From Volvariella volvacea V23 (Eukaryota > Basidiomycota > Agaricomycetes > Agaricales > Pluteaceae), in the NCBI GenBank assembly GCA_000349905.1, contig KB722749.1, positions 485,741-549,740 on the forward strand: DNA of 64,000 nt. Reading direction: 5' to 3'. Within the stretch, counting starts at the first letter, position 1; each line of letters opens with the position of its first letter. Position numbers and translations under genes: made by a program. The notes below the pieces were generated by a model, which was given only the letters and a program-made list of their open reading frames with translations, did no database searches and was not told the DNA's origin. This document shows positions 36,356 through 47,167 of this stretch, one piece after another.

Positions 36356-39250
36356 ATGATACCAAGGTTCAGCCAACAATCCAATTACTCAACCTCAAGT
36401 CTGCTTTCCGCTGCTGGTCGGTCGAGAACGCACCTAGGGTCCAATGCAGAGTCTCCGTATCTCACAGGACGTAATGGTTATGGAGTGAGTTAGAGCAATA
36501 CCTACTTATCCGTTTTCTGTACATTGAATTCCACGAATCCCACAAAAGTCGCAACATTCGCTGGCTGAAAAGGTACATGAGCACCATAACGACAATCAGA
36601 TTTGACCAACTGAAGAGCTTTTTCTTCAAGTACTCACTATCCCCCTCACCCGCATCGTGGGGCACGCCGCTCGATTTCAATGCACGTGAGCCAGACGACG
36701 ACCTCCACAACCCAGACCCGAACCGAGATCGAATAAGCGACAAGGGAGGGAGCTATTTCTCCTCGAGAGGTATCTCGAACTTGGGTTGTCTCTTGATTCT
36801 TGCTTTGGGAATGATCACTCTTTTGTTCGTGCTCACAATTTTATTCTTGACTAACATACTGACAGCACTCTTTCTTCAGTGCTGGTATGTTCCGTTGAGT
36901 ACACATATTTAATGGAAGTAAGAATCACGAACCGGAATAGGATTCCCTATCGTATCTTACTTGATGGAGCCTGAACTGACGACGCAAGGCGGATTTAATC
37001 TGGGTGGAATCAATGCTACTGGACAGATACCCGACATGACTGGCAACTGGGGACTAATTGATAAAGATACTCCTGCAGAAGCCTACACCAAACCATCATA
37101 TCACGACCCAACCCAGGAAGATCTCGTCCTTGTGTTTTCTGATGAATTTAACCAGGAGGGACGTACATTTTATCCAGGAGATGATCCCTACTGGGAAGCA
37201 GTCGACCTGCATTACTGGGGTACTGTAGGTGTTCTACTCCCGCTCAGATTTGGGTGTTATCTCAACTCGAACTCGGGTTAGAATGACCTGGAATGGTATG
37301 ACCCTGGGCAAGGTAGGCTTTGTCGTAACAGTTTGTCAATGCCAGTGGTCTCATGGTAAATAAGTTACCACGGCCGATGGGCATATGAAGATCAGACTGG
37401 AGCGAGCGAATCCTGCAGACAACCACAACATGTCATACAAGTCCGGCATGGTATGTGCTCTTACCCTTGTCATTTTCCTGTCCTTACAGGGTATGTCCAG
37501 GTTCAAACATGGTAAGTATGACTCGATTTACCCTCAATATGACGCATTAATGTGTCCAGGAATAAATTTTGCTTTACTGGCGGACTTCTCGAAAGTAATA
37601 ACCCAACCTATTTCCAGTTATTGTGCCCTAACAACGTCTTGTAAAGCATCTGTTATGCTACCAGGTTCTAATAATGTCCAGTACGTTAATTCCCGACCTT
37701 TGCTTCAAAATGAGCGTGCTCACCGTGTCAACAGTGGTCTTTGGCCTGCTGTGTTAGCTTCCTTTTACTAACCTCTTCGCAATGCTAACTTCCCCTTAAA
37801 TAGCTGGTCGATGGGAAATCTAGGTGAGTAATCATCCCACCAACTCGGCATCAGGTTCTAATGACCCTATAGGTCGTGCTGGCTTCGGTGCGAGCCTTGA
37901 AGGCATGGTAGGGTACCATTGATAGGGAGTGACCGCACGTGTTGATAACATAAACTTTCTTCAGTGGCCATACACTTATGATTCCTGTGACGTCGGCACC
38001 CTTCCAAACCAAACATACCCCGGAACAAGCTTACCCGTTGCGGCGACGGAAAACGGGGACCCCTCTTTTAATGGCGTTCTCGTAAGTAACCCTGAAAGCT
38101 TTGGATGTATCTACAGTTAGGATCTGACATGGCTTCGAAGTCCTTCTTGCCAGGCCAACGTCTTTGTGAGTCACCCTGCTTAGGGATCAGCATTTACCTA
38201 AACCCTAACGGATCCTAATTTAGCTGCATGCACCTGCCCTGGAGAGTCGCACCCTGGGCCTGTTCGTCCAGATGGCAGCTATGTTGGACGTGCTGCACCT
38301 GAAATCGATGTGTTTGAAGCTATCATCAGTCCCGAAGGTGGTCAGGTCTCCCTCTCTGCGCAATGGGCGCCTTACAACGTGAGTCTATGTCTATGAGTAA
38401 AGGACGGTGACCTTACAGCCTGTCGCTTCGCTATAGGCTGAATATGCATGGTATAACACATCCGAGAATTTGCGAATTGATGACCCAACGACCACCCACC
38501 TGAACGAGTACCACGGAGGTAGGGTGGATGCATCTAGCGTATCATAGGCTTGAACGATTCATTATCATGTTCAGGTGTTTATCAACAAACAACTAGCGGC
38601 CTTGCATTCACAAATCAGGCGTGCTATGAGCTCAACGGCCAGTGCTTCGCTACCTACGGTTTCGAGTACAAGCCTGGGTAAGTTATCCAATACAGTGCGC
38701 GCACAGTGTTGATTGTCGTCGACAGATTTGACGACGCATATTTAACGTGGATCAATGATGGTGTTCGGTCCTGGTCACTGTTCTCAGCAGGTATGGCCGC
38801 TGACCAAAGAGTCGAGATTGGTCCCAGGCCCGTACCCCAGGAGCCAATGGTAAGTGGTCGCCTTATCAGTGGAGTCCCCGCACAATTCACGCCCGTGTCT
38901 GCGCTTTTGTCTGCGCATTCGTTTACCAAAATAGTATATTATTGCCAATCTTGGTTTCTCCATTCAATTTGGTGGTATCGACTTTGAAAACATCGAGCTC
39001 CCAGCAACGATGAGCATTGACTGGATACGTGTCTACCAACGTAGGGATGCTATCAATGTTGGTTGTGATCCAAAGGAGTTCCCAACCGCTGATTACATCC
39101 AAACGTGAGCTCTCAATGCTTGACTAGCTGTTATGGTGTTTTGCTCACAGTCATTCCAGATATCCTGCGGCATATACAAACGCCAACCTGACGCTTTGGT
39201 CGGACTACAACCAGACTTGGCCCAAAAACCGATTATTGGGAGGATGCTAG
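36356..39250 (+). CDS. KRE6/SKN1-type beta-glucan synthesis-associated protein (GH16), copy 2
   Basis: Tandem paralog of the preceding gene, same strand. ATG at 36356 gives MIPRFSQQSNYSTSSLLSAA, unrelated to copy 1 in its N-terminal 60 residues. Similarity starts at SPSPASWGTPLDFNAREPDD and the helix NLGCLLILALGMITLLFV. The lumenal part matches throughout (TTQGGFNLGGINATGQIPDM, LVFSDEFNQEGRTFYPGDDP, NDLEWYDPGQ, HGLWPAVWSMGNLGRAGFGA). The catalytic motif is APEIDVFEA, so both glutamates are kept, with VF replacing II. It ends MSIDWIRVYQRRDAINVGCD ... RLLGGC at 39250. Intron positions in the shared region agree with copy 1. No lesion detected. Confidence 0.9.
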
Positions 39251-39707
39251 TGACCTAGATATTCCATCTACGTCTCCCGATGGGATTTGGTACCTACCCC
39301 TTTTATGCCCACAAGGGTCCTAATTGAAGATGTCAAAATACCTCTCACTAGCTACGTAACTGTTCGGTCCTTTGATTCCGCTGTCCATATGTTCTCTGCT
39401 TTTCTACTATCTGTCCCGCACTTGGAGCACCAATCACGGCGCTATTTTACGTTTCTTTTTTACTTTGGATCTCATCATCATCATGTAAACATCTGGATAC
39501 CATCGGCTTCAGTAATCACACTGTTCTTATTCCTTTTCTATTCCTTAAATGATTGGAGCACTGGCTCCGTGTCATCTCCACAAGGGGGTATGTTTATTGC
39601 TAATCTGGGTCTTCCCTCTATTCCCATGCCATCCTTGGACGATTTAAACAGCAGAACTCCCCCAAGTTGATATTCAGTCTCAGACCCTAGCCTCCTCCCC
39701 CTCATCA
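39251..39707. other. Intergenic, 457 bp
   Basis: 3' flank of GH16 copy 2 and promoter of the BTB gene. A 127-codon frame (39287-39670) has hydrophobic stretches but no support. The region is T-rich on the plus strand. Confidence 0.5.
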
Positions 39708-40780
39708 ATGGCTTCCTTGTCTATGCACCCACCACCTTCCCCCTCGTTTAGCGCTGTCTCGTCCCTTAGCCGTGATTCTCTCCTTAGCGAGGATCGCAGC
39801 TCTACTGCGGGTAGGACCATCAATGAACACCCATTGTTCTACCTCCCCGACGAGAGCGCTACTTTCCGGGTAAGCAATCATTCTCTCCCTCCATTTCTTG
39901 GAGCGGTCATTCATTCACCGACATGAAACAAAATACAAAAAACAGGTCGAAGACACTCATTTCAGGTTGCCCACATACTTCTTCAAGCGAGACTCTCCGG
40001 TATTCCGGGAGCAGCTCCAAGGGTTCGCAACTTTTGGATCTGGCGGTATCGGCTTGGATACCATTAAGCTAAGTGGTGTAACTGTAACGGACTTTGAACG
40101 TTTCGTCAGAGTTCTCTACCCAACGTGAGTAGAGTGCCAGCCTTGCTGAGTCCGCACTTCTTACCTTCTGCATCATTAGGGTGATTGGGAAATACGATGC
40201 CGCCACCGTAGAAGAATGGACCTCGGTCCTGACCTTGGCAGACCGTTGGAAGTTCGCGTCCATCCGCGAGCTCGCAGTCAAAGAAATATCCGCCATCGGT
40301 ACACCCGTGGACAGGGTCATCGTAGGGGAGAAATTCAACGAAGAGAAAATGGTCTTTGCTGCTCTGTGTGAGCTCTGTGTGCGAAACCAGCCTTTGACCA
40401 GGGAAGAGGGAGAGAAGTTGGGTATGGAAAAGGTTATTAAGATTGCCACTGCTAGGGATCGGTCGGCGCAGGATTCGAAGAGCAAGTCTACTGCAGAGGT
40501 GGTTAGTGAGATAATGGGTAAATCGTCTAGGATTAGTGGGGCCGGTAATTGGTGGTCAGCGCTCACCGCAGGTGAACAAGCAATTACGCCAGTACCCCCG
40601 CGGAAACCGGGCGAGGACATTGTAACTTCTGGATCGGTTGAACCTGCTAAAGACACTCCTACACAAGAACGAGGTATGGAACCTGCTGCTACTCGTCTTG
40701 GAGGTAAGAAGCGCAGTAGCGCGGCTGGAGGCTGGTTGAAGAAAACTGGTACGGATGTGCGTGAAGTGCCGAGTCAGTGA
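39708..40780 (+). CDS. BTB/POZ domain protein, copy 1
   Basis: BTB domains mediate dimerisation and often recruit CUL3 ubiquitin ligases. ATG at 39708 gives MASLSMHPPPSPSFSAVSSL, a Ser-rich leader. The domain follows across two introns: HPLFYLPDESATFRVEDTHF, YFFKRDSPVFREQLQGF, DTIKLSGVTVTDFERFVRVL, then the conserved EWTSVLTLADRWKFASIREL. The tail is Lys/Ser-rich (GGKKRSSAAGGWLKKTG). About 320 residues. Architecture is typical of the greatly expanded Agaricomycete BTB family. It is tail-to-tail with a paralog at 41041-41878. Confidence 0.82.
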
Positions 40781-41040
40781 AGGTGGCGTCAGGAGTGATA
40801 ACCACAACTGTCTCTATATTTACGAAACGTTGTCGAGTATTGTGTATCTTAACGTTGTGCGTTGTGGATTTGTCATACAAGAAGGTCGGAGGGGCGTATA
40901 AACTTCAAGTTTCGGTCGAAGCATAAAACTGGCGCTAAAAGTACACACTAAATTTCAAGTATCCAAGTCTCACTCCGCAACAATACTCGTGCGCTCCCAA
41001 GTCCGTATTCCATCCGAAATCCACCCAGCCTAAGATGATA

Positions 41041-41878
41041 TCAGCCGCCCATGCCCCAGAAACTCTTCCTCACGTTGACACCAAACATGTCCCAAACTTC
41101 TTCCTTTTTAACATTATCCTTCACCGGCAACTGACGGATTTTTTGTCTGACACCAGCGATTTTTACGACCTTCTCCATACCCAACTTGTCTCCCTCTTCC
41201 TTCTCCAAAGCCTGGTCCCGCATGGTAATATCATAATAACCAGACCTCAACAATTCACCATTGGAGAACTTCTCTCCGAGAAGAATTTTGTCTACGGGTG
41301 TGCCGATGCGCACTATTTCTTTGATTGCCAGTTCGCGAATAGACGCAAACTTCCAGCGATCAGCTAGAGTCAAGATTGAGGTCCATTCTTCTACGGTCGT
41401 CGCATCGTATTTTCCTATCTTCCTGCGGTGCGGGGTGGTTCAAGTTTGAGACGAGTGCAAAGGAACACAACTTACGAAGGGTACATAACTTTGACGAGAC
41501 GCTCGAAATCTTTGACGGTGACATTGTTGAGCTTAATTACATCTGGGACGATTCCAGTCCCTGGACGAGGCTTTTCTAATAGATCTCGAAACTCGGGAGA
41601 GTCTCGTTTGAAGAAGTATAAAGGCAACCGAAAGGTTGTATTCTCAACCTATTTTGGAGCAACGACAAGAGAGGGGCGATAAACGAGTAGTTGAGAAGGG
41701 GTCGTTGAGGTTTCAAGACACTTACCCGAAATACAATGTTCTCGTCTCCAAAGTAGAACTCGGGGTGTCGTACCTCATTACTCGTCTCTCCTGTGTCTGA
41801 AAGAAAGTCGATTGCTTCTGTTTGAATGGTAGAGATACTAGGAGCTGGTGAGGCAGCGGTCTCACGGGGAGGTTCCAT
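41041..41878 (-). CDS. BTB/POZ domain protein, copy 2
   Basis: Inverted paralog of the 39.7-kb gene. I start at ATG 41878 (MEPPRETAASPAPSISTIQT); the same frame has an earlier ATG at 42055 but reads unlike the family. The domain is HPEFYFGDENIVFR, then after an intron the helix around FRDLLEKPRPG, DVIKLNNVTVKDFERLVKVL, and LTLADRWKFASIREL. The C-terminus is short (NVRKSFWGMGG) and lacks copy 1's Lys/Ser-rich tail. The two genes end 260 bp apart. Both keep the LADRWKFASIREL block and the GTPVD(R/K)..(L/V)GEKF block. Confidence 0.78.
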
Positions 41879-42017
41879 AGCAGCAAAACGCCTGATAGTA
41901 CGAACAGACTGTCCAAGTGCAGTGGGGGTGGGATGAAAGCGCAGGAGGTTTAAGAAGTGTAAGACATTGGACTCCACCATTTTCCATACTTGTATACACA
42001 GTGCTATTAGTCGGTTC

Positions 42018-43346
42018 CTACGGCAGCATCTTGACAGAGACACCTTCCTTAGCACATACCTCCTTCAATCGACACCACTCATCTTCATCTGGCTCCTTCC
42101 ATCCGATGACAACCGAACTCACGCCGTTCCTCATCTTTGCCGACTGCACAAATTCTATAATCGGCTGAACATTGGTGATAATCGTATCCGGAAACCAAAG
42201 CGGCGTATTCGGTGGCATACCCGGCGGGTACGGAGGGACAATTCTGATGCCGAGTTCACTTGTGGTATTGGAGAGACGAGAAAATATCTTTGTCGTGAAA
42301 TGCGCATAGTATCTGAATGAAACCAGGGAACGACACTTCGCTATGACTTCCAGAGGTAATTCTTCAAAATGTGGATATCGGTTTTCCTGAGCGCTTGTAT
42401 CCCAAGGAATAGACAGCTCGAATACCGTCAAAGTGGCGGCAATGTTGTTAACTTGAAGAGCACGAGCTACCCAATCGTTATGCAGGAGACCGATCTGGCC
42501 GTCCAGTATCAGTTCCCGAAGAGGCGAGACGATCGTCTTGGATCCATCAGCGTTGCGGACTCGGCGATGTATGCGGGAGATGATATCCTCGTACGACCAA
42601 TCAAAAAACCCAAGGCAGCTAAGTGCGAGTCGGGAGATGTTGGGAAGCGATCGCGGCAGTGGCCATCTATTATATCGATGGTGACCTTGACCTCCAGTCC
42701 CGTCGCCCCATAAGTAGGTTACATATAACCCTCCATATATCTCGAGTGTAGTCAGACGATCGCATAGTCTTCCTAGCCCAATGAGAACACTCGAAAGGCC
42801 TCTGCTTACTCCGGTGCTGGTTCGCAAAATCCGCAAGTGGGTGACTGGACTGCGGATACTTTGAAACAAGGTATAGGCTTTGCCACGAGTAAGTTTGTAG
42901 CATGGACCATCGATTCCAACCAGCTCCAGAGTCTGAATGTTGCTGCATTCTGCAAGACAAGCCTGGAGTAGATCGGGTTGGAATGCTAAATGCTTCCATT
43001 GAAAAGGTGGGGCGATATCAACGATGAGGTGCTGGATGAGATCAGGATGACACTTAAAAGCTTCTTGATATCTTGTGTCAGGTGGATGCACCCGTACTAT
43101 TGTCCGTTGGTACAGTGGTGGGGTGAGAACGAGGTACCAATGTCTGCAAACGAGCCGAAGTTGGGAGAGGAAGTGAGGATTAGCGTGGTCGCGTTTGCGA
43201 GGGTCCACGGCATTGCGGAATAGTTGAGGATTGCCACTCGTAAAGCGAGCTTCTGAAGCGGTAAGCGTATAAGGATCGACAATCTGGAGGAGGACATCTG
43301 CCGGGATAGAACTCCAATTTGAGATGGGGGAGGGGGAGAGTGACAT
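42018..43346 (-). CDS. F-box-like protein, paralog A of three
   Basis: Single exon, 442 codons, ATG at 43346 (MSLSPSPISNWSSIPADVLL). F-box-like start WSSIPADVLLQIVDPYTLTA...LSQLRLVCRHWYLVLTPPLYQRTIVRV. LRR-like body with CSNIQTLELVGID, RLTTLEIYGGL, NISRLALSCLGF, LRELILDGQIGLLHNDWVAR and KCRSLVSFRYYAHFTTKIF. It ends VCAKEGVSVKMLP. Colinear over its whole length with genes at 45381-46694 and 62428-63744. Probably a substrate adaptor; target unknown. The absence of introns is unusual for this window. Confidence 0.8.
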   Translation of the reverse strand: MSLSPSPISNWSSIPADVLLQIVDPYTLTASEARFTSGNPQLFRNAVDPRKRDHANPHFLSQLRLVCRHWYLVLTPPLYQRTIVRVHPPDTRYQEAFKCHPDLIQHLIVDIAPPFQWKHLAFQPDLLQACLAECSNIQTLELVGIDGPCYKLTRGKAYTLFQSIRSPVTHLRILRTSTGVSRGLSSVLIGLGRLCDRLTTLEIYGGLYVTYLWGDGTGGQGHHRYNRWPLPRSLPNISRLALSCLGFFDWSYEDIISRIHRRVRNADGSKTIVSPLRELILDGQIGLLHNDWVARALQVNNIAATLTVFELSIPWDTSAQENRYPHFEELPLEVIAKCRSLVSFRYYAHFTTKIFSRLSNTTSELGIRIVPPYPPGMPPNTPLWFPDTIITNVQPIIEFVQSAKMRNGVSSVVIGWKEPDEDEWCRLKEVCAKEGVSVKMLP

Positions 43347-43524
43347 GCGCGCTCAGGGTCACCATACCATCGAACCCACCGTATATATTCCTACGATCCG
43401 ATCCAGCTTACGCATCTGTAGAATACTTCGTTTACCTTCGGGTACAAAAACACCAAGTAACTCCCGCATCCAAAAACCCAATCTCGCTGGTATAATAAAC
43501 AGAATATAAGAATGATGTATGCTT

Positions 43525-44924
43525 TCAATCTAAACCCTGCCCGGCAATACAAAACTGTTTAAAATCATCCATTAAATGTGAGGGTACGCCAGCTGGCTTC
43601 AATGAATCGACTGATTCTTTGGAAAAAGCAGGAGGGTGCGCTGCAAGGTTTCCCGCAACACGGATCGGACTATTCTCATCGACAAAGATGTCAAGAAGCG
43701 CTGGAGTCGAAATGACCTTTTGCGTGAGGTGATCGAGATTGTGCCTCTCGTTAAAAAGGGCCACCGCATACGCCCTACGCGTTTCAAGGGACTTTCCAAC
43801 GTTCGCAAGCGCAGACCTCCAGAGGAGCGAACGGGATAGAGTATTGTCCTCTGTAAGTCCGGCGTCCACAGCGAGTTTCGCTTGACCACAATTGAGGAGG
43901 TGGCGAGCACGAATAGCGTCCAAGTATTCGGGATGCTTCTATACGAAAAGTGAGTAAAAATGCTTTGGATATGGGCAGTGTTACTTACAATGCTAATCCA
44001 TCCGTGAATGGCCTCTTGGGAATCAAGCATTTCCTGCTGTTGTGCCTTCAGGCCCGTTAGCTCCTTCTTCGTGTCTGCCAATTGCTCTGTGTTGGCCTCC
44101 AGCTTCTCGTTCGTGTCCGCCAGCTCCTTCATCGTATCCGTCAGCTTCTCGTTCGTGTCCGTTAGCCCCTTCTTCGTGTCAGTCAGCTCCTTCTTCGTGT
44201 CAGTCAGCTCCTTCATTGTATCCGTCAACCCCTTCTCCGTATCAGTCAGCCGCTTCTTCATTTTGTTCATGGCTATCATCAACTCTTGGACTTGCTGAGC
44301 GAGTGTCGTCGTCTGAGCATCACCGGAGCCCTCGGCTAATTGCGATGTTGTAGACGGAGACGGTTGCGGTGCAAGGTGCGTGGCGGCCCCTCCATGCACT
44401 CTGTCGAGTAGTGGGGTGGAGAGGATCGCTGGCATCCCGAGAATGAAAGGATGCATGGGATATCGACTGTCTTTCGGAGCGACAGGAATTTGTGCATAAA
44501 GAACGGCACTGGCATCGAGAGATGTAAGCTTTTCCGAGTCTTTCGGTATTTCAGGGATGAAGTGGGTATAAGAGTCAGCAGAGGCAGTTGGAACCTGTGC
44601 ACTAAAGGTAAGGCATAACCTGTCAGCCAGGGACCGTGCAGTGGAGTCGCCCCAGTGGCGTTGGATATGTTCGAATATATGATTAAAAGCCGCTATACGA
44701 AGATCACCAAAGGTGTGATGAGGCTCTGGCGCGAAATGAGCGCTGGTCGAGGTTGAGCCATCGATCATTTGGATGACAATCAGCCTGTCTCCGGCTGCTT
44801 TCGGGTTTTCGGTGAGTGTAAGCGACCTATCGTCCTTGGGTAGGCCCGCTGGTCGTATATTCGTTTTGGATGCAGCATGCGGAGGGTTCTTCTGTGGTGG
44901 TCCCCTTGACTTGCCTTTGCCCAT
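43525..44924 (-). CDS. Coiled-coil protein with LTDT heptad repeats
   Basis: Not a recognised family. I start at ATG 44924 (MGKGKSRGPPQKNPPHAASK), since the frame's earlier ATG at 44960 adds only a hydrophobic leader. Two exons, with one intron near 43940-43990. The N-terminal 200 residues look like a globular domain (LIVIQMIDGST, HTFGDLRIAAFNHIFEHIQR). Then come about ten near-perfect seven-residue repeats of the LTDTKKE type (about 44060-44265), a predicted long coiled coil. The C-terminal part is alpha-helical (YLDAIRARHLLNCGQAKLAV, SRSLLWRSALANVGKSLETR). The gene sits between two F-box paralogs. Function unknown. Confidence 0.68.
44060..44265 (-). repeat. 21-bp tandem repeat encoding heptads
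   Basis: About ten imperfect 21-bp units read on the minus strand as L(T/A)DT(K/M/N/E)(K/E)(E/G/K). The unit length of exactly seven codons preserves a coiled-coil heptad, so gain or loss of units changes rod length without breaking the frame. Confidence 0.8.
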
Positions 44925-45380
44925 GGTGGTTAGTAGGAGAGTTGCGCCAGAGTGCGCCACTGGAGAGTGTTACATAATCAATCTAGTGGGCTGAGCCGAG
45001 CCAAAACATGGGGACTCGTATTCGCATCTTAATGGACAACGACAACGACTATGCCTCATGAGCAGAGTCGTATTTAATATGACTAAGGCAACATTTAGGC
45101 AACCCGGCGCAGGCCCCGACGACCTTATCGTCTTCCCCGGCTTTGAACAGTCATCGTCCATGCCCAGTCGAGAACTAAGCCGGGGTGGTCAACCTAAGCT
45201 CGGGTAATCATATAAGCATAGTGGAACCGGAACAATGCCTTATAGATATTGCATTTGTGTCCATACAATGCAGGAAAATACGTGGCTTTTCAACTAGGAG
45301 TGTCTCGACGCTCACACTGAAGCTAGTCCAAATACCTTCTTTCATGAAAAGTACGCTTACATATACACATCTATGATATT
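44925..45380. other. Intergenic, 456 bp
   Basis: Promoter side of the coiled-coil gene and 3' flank of the next F-box paralog. No supported gene or recognised element. Confidence 0.5.
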
Positions 45381-46694
45381 CTACGGTAGCATCTCAACGG
45401 CAACTCCCTCCCTAGCACACGCCTCCTTCAATCGAGACCACTCAGCTTCATCTGGCCATCTCCACCCAACAATAATCGAGTTCACTCCCTTCCTCAATGC
45501 CGGAGACTGAACAAAGTCTATAATCTGTTGGATCCTTGTGACTATCGTATCGGGGAACCAAATCAGCGCATTTGGTGGTATATCTGGCTCTAGTGGAGAG
45601 ACGATCCTGATTCCTAGTTCGCTTGTGGTGTCGGAGAGACGAGTAAATATTTTTGTCGTAAAATGCGCATAGTACCTGAATGACACCAGCGAACGGCATT
45701 TTTCTATAATTTCCAAAGGCAACCCTTCATAGTCGGGTCGTCGATTGTAATCAATCAATTGATCCCAAGGGACAGACAACTCGAATACGGTCAGGGTTTT
45801 GGAGATGTTATTGATCTGTAGCACACGGGCCACCCAATCGTTATGCAGGAGGCCGATCTGTCCATCTAGCACGAGTTCACGAAGGGGTGTAATGATTGTC
45901 TTGGAACCGTCCGTGGTGCGAACCTGACGACGGATCCGGGAGATGATACCTTCAAAGAATCGAGGAAAGAATCCAAGGCAACTAAGTGCGAGCCGGGATA
46001 TGTTGGGAAGCGATTGAGGCAGCCCCCATCTCTGGCATCGAGTTTGACTTCCAGTTCCATCACCCCACATGTAGGATTTGTAACCCCCACCCCATATCTC
46101 GAGTGTAGTCAGGCCGTCGCACAGCTTTCCCAACCCAAGTAGGGCACTGCAGACGTCGTCATAGTGTTCAGAGGAATGGCGCACAATTCGTAGGTGGGTG
46201 ATGGGACTGCGGAGGCCTTGAAGTAAGGTGTGGGCTTTGCCGCGGGGAAGCCTCTGGCACAAACCACTCATCCCAATTAGTTCTAAAGTGTGAATGCTAT
46301 TACATTCCGCGAGACAGGCTTGAAGTAGATCAGGTTGGAACGTCAGATGTCTCCATCGATGATAGGGAACGACATTAACGATGAGGTGTTGGATGAGATC
46401 AGGGTGGTGCTTAAAAGCTTCTTGATATTGAGTATCCGTTGGATGCACCCGTACTATCGTGCGCTGGTACAGCACTGGGGTGAGGATCAAGTACCAGTGC
46501 TTGCAAACCAGCCGAAACTGGGAGAGAGCATGAGCTTTGGCGTGATCCCCTTCTCGGGGTGTGTGGTAGGGGACTCGTATGGGATTCCCGCCTTCAAAAC
46601 GAGCTTCAGAGGCGGCTAACGTGTAGGGATTGGTGATCTGGAGGAGGATATCTTCTGGGACAGTGCTCCATTTTGAGATGGGTGATGGCGACAT
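45381..46694 (-). CDS. F-box-like protein, paralog B of three
   Basis: Single exon, 437 codons from ATG 46694 (MSPSPISKWSTVPEDILLQI), matching paralog A's start. The frame extends to another ATG at 46781, but those 29 residues are absent from the other copies. It shares PYHTPRE..H and the YDDV(C/S)S(A/T)LLGLG block with paralog C more closely than with A, and LDGQIGLLHNDWVAR and KCRSLVSFRYYAHFTTKIF with both. It ends EACAREGVAVEMLP. The three paralogs suggest one duplication giving A against B/C, then a second giving B and C. Confidence 0.8.
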   Translation of the reverse strand: MSPSPISKWSTVPEDILLQITNPYTLAASEARFEGGNPIRVPYHTPREGDHAKAHALSQFRLVCKHWYLILTPVLYQRTIVRVHPTDTQYQEAFKHHPDLIQHLIVNVVPYHRWRHLTFQPDLLQACLAECNSIHTLELIGMSGLCQRLPRGKAHTLLQGLRSPITHLRIVRHSSEHYDDVCSALLGLGKLCDGLTTLEIWGGGYKSYMWGDGTGSQTRCQRWGLPQSLPNISRLALSCLGFFPRFFEGIISRIRRQVRTTDGSKTIITPLRELVLDGQIGLLHNDWVARVLQINNISKTLTVFELSVPWDQLIDYNRRPDYEGLPLEIIEKCRSLVSFRYYAHFTTKIFTRLSDTTSELGIRIVSPLEPDIPPNALIWFPDTIVTRIQQIIDFVQSPALRKGVNSIIVGWRWPDEAEWSRLKEACAREGVAVEMLP

Positions 46695-47167
46695 CGTCGG
46701 ATCAGGGCCATCGTCGCTTGTAACGCCAAACAAACGCCAATGCTGTCCTCCACTTGCCAACAGACATGGTAAACCAGCCATTCAATGTTCAACGTTCAGC
46801 AGTCGCCTCCAATTTCGCGTCGCAGCCCAAGCCTGTCCTTGTAGTCCAAGATTCTACAACCTCCTTCATCTGACCCTACAGCATTCCGTGAGATGATGCA
46901 GAAATGAGTAAGAAAGTGGGCAGACGGGGGCTAATTCACGCATTAGCGCTAATGCACTAATGCATGACGAGGCTCGGAGTCCAGTCCCAGGCGTGGCGCG
47001 TGACCAGTTGACCCTTCAACAGGGTTCGCGCAGTCAAAGGAGGATGGGATGTCAATGTCCTTTCACCACCGTTGCTGGGCCGGAAACACGATTAAGATAA
47101 GACTTCCTCAGCAACAGTTATCACATCACAAGTCTCGATCCAAGCTCAGATAACTGAACAGGCTCTC
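46695..47167. other. Intergenic, 473 bp, divergent promoter with palindrome
   Basis: Separates the minus-strand F-box B from the plus-strand gene at 47168. It contains the perfect 16-bp palindrome gcattagcgctaatgc at 46940-46955, followed at once by actaatgcat, which repeats one arm. It could be a dimeric factor site; otherwise nothing is recognised. Confidence 0.5.

Noticed and set aside
44008..44353. Ser/Phe-rich or Pro/Ser-rich proteins on the plus strand
   Set aside because: These are antisense readings of the 21-bp heptad repeat, which has a clear coiled-coil reading on the minus strand.
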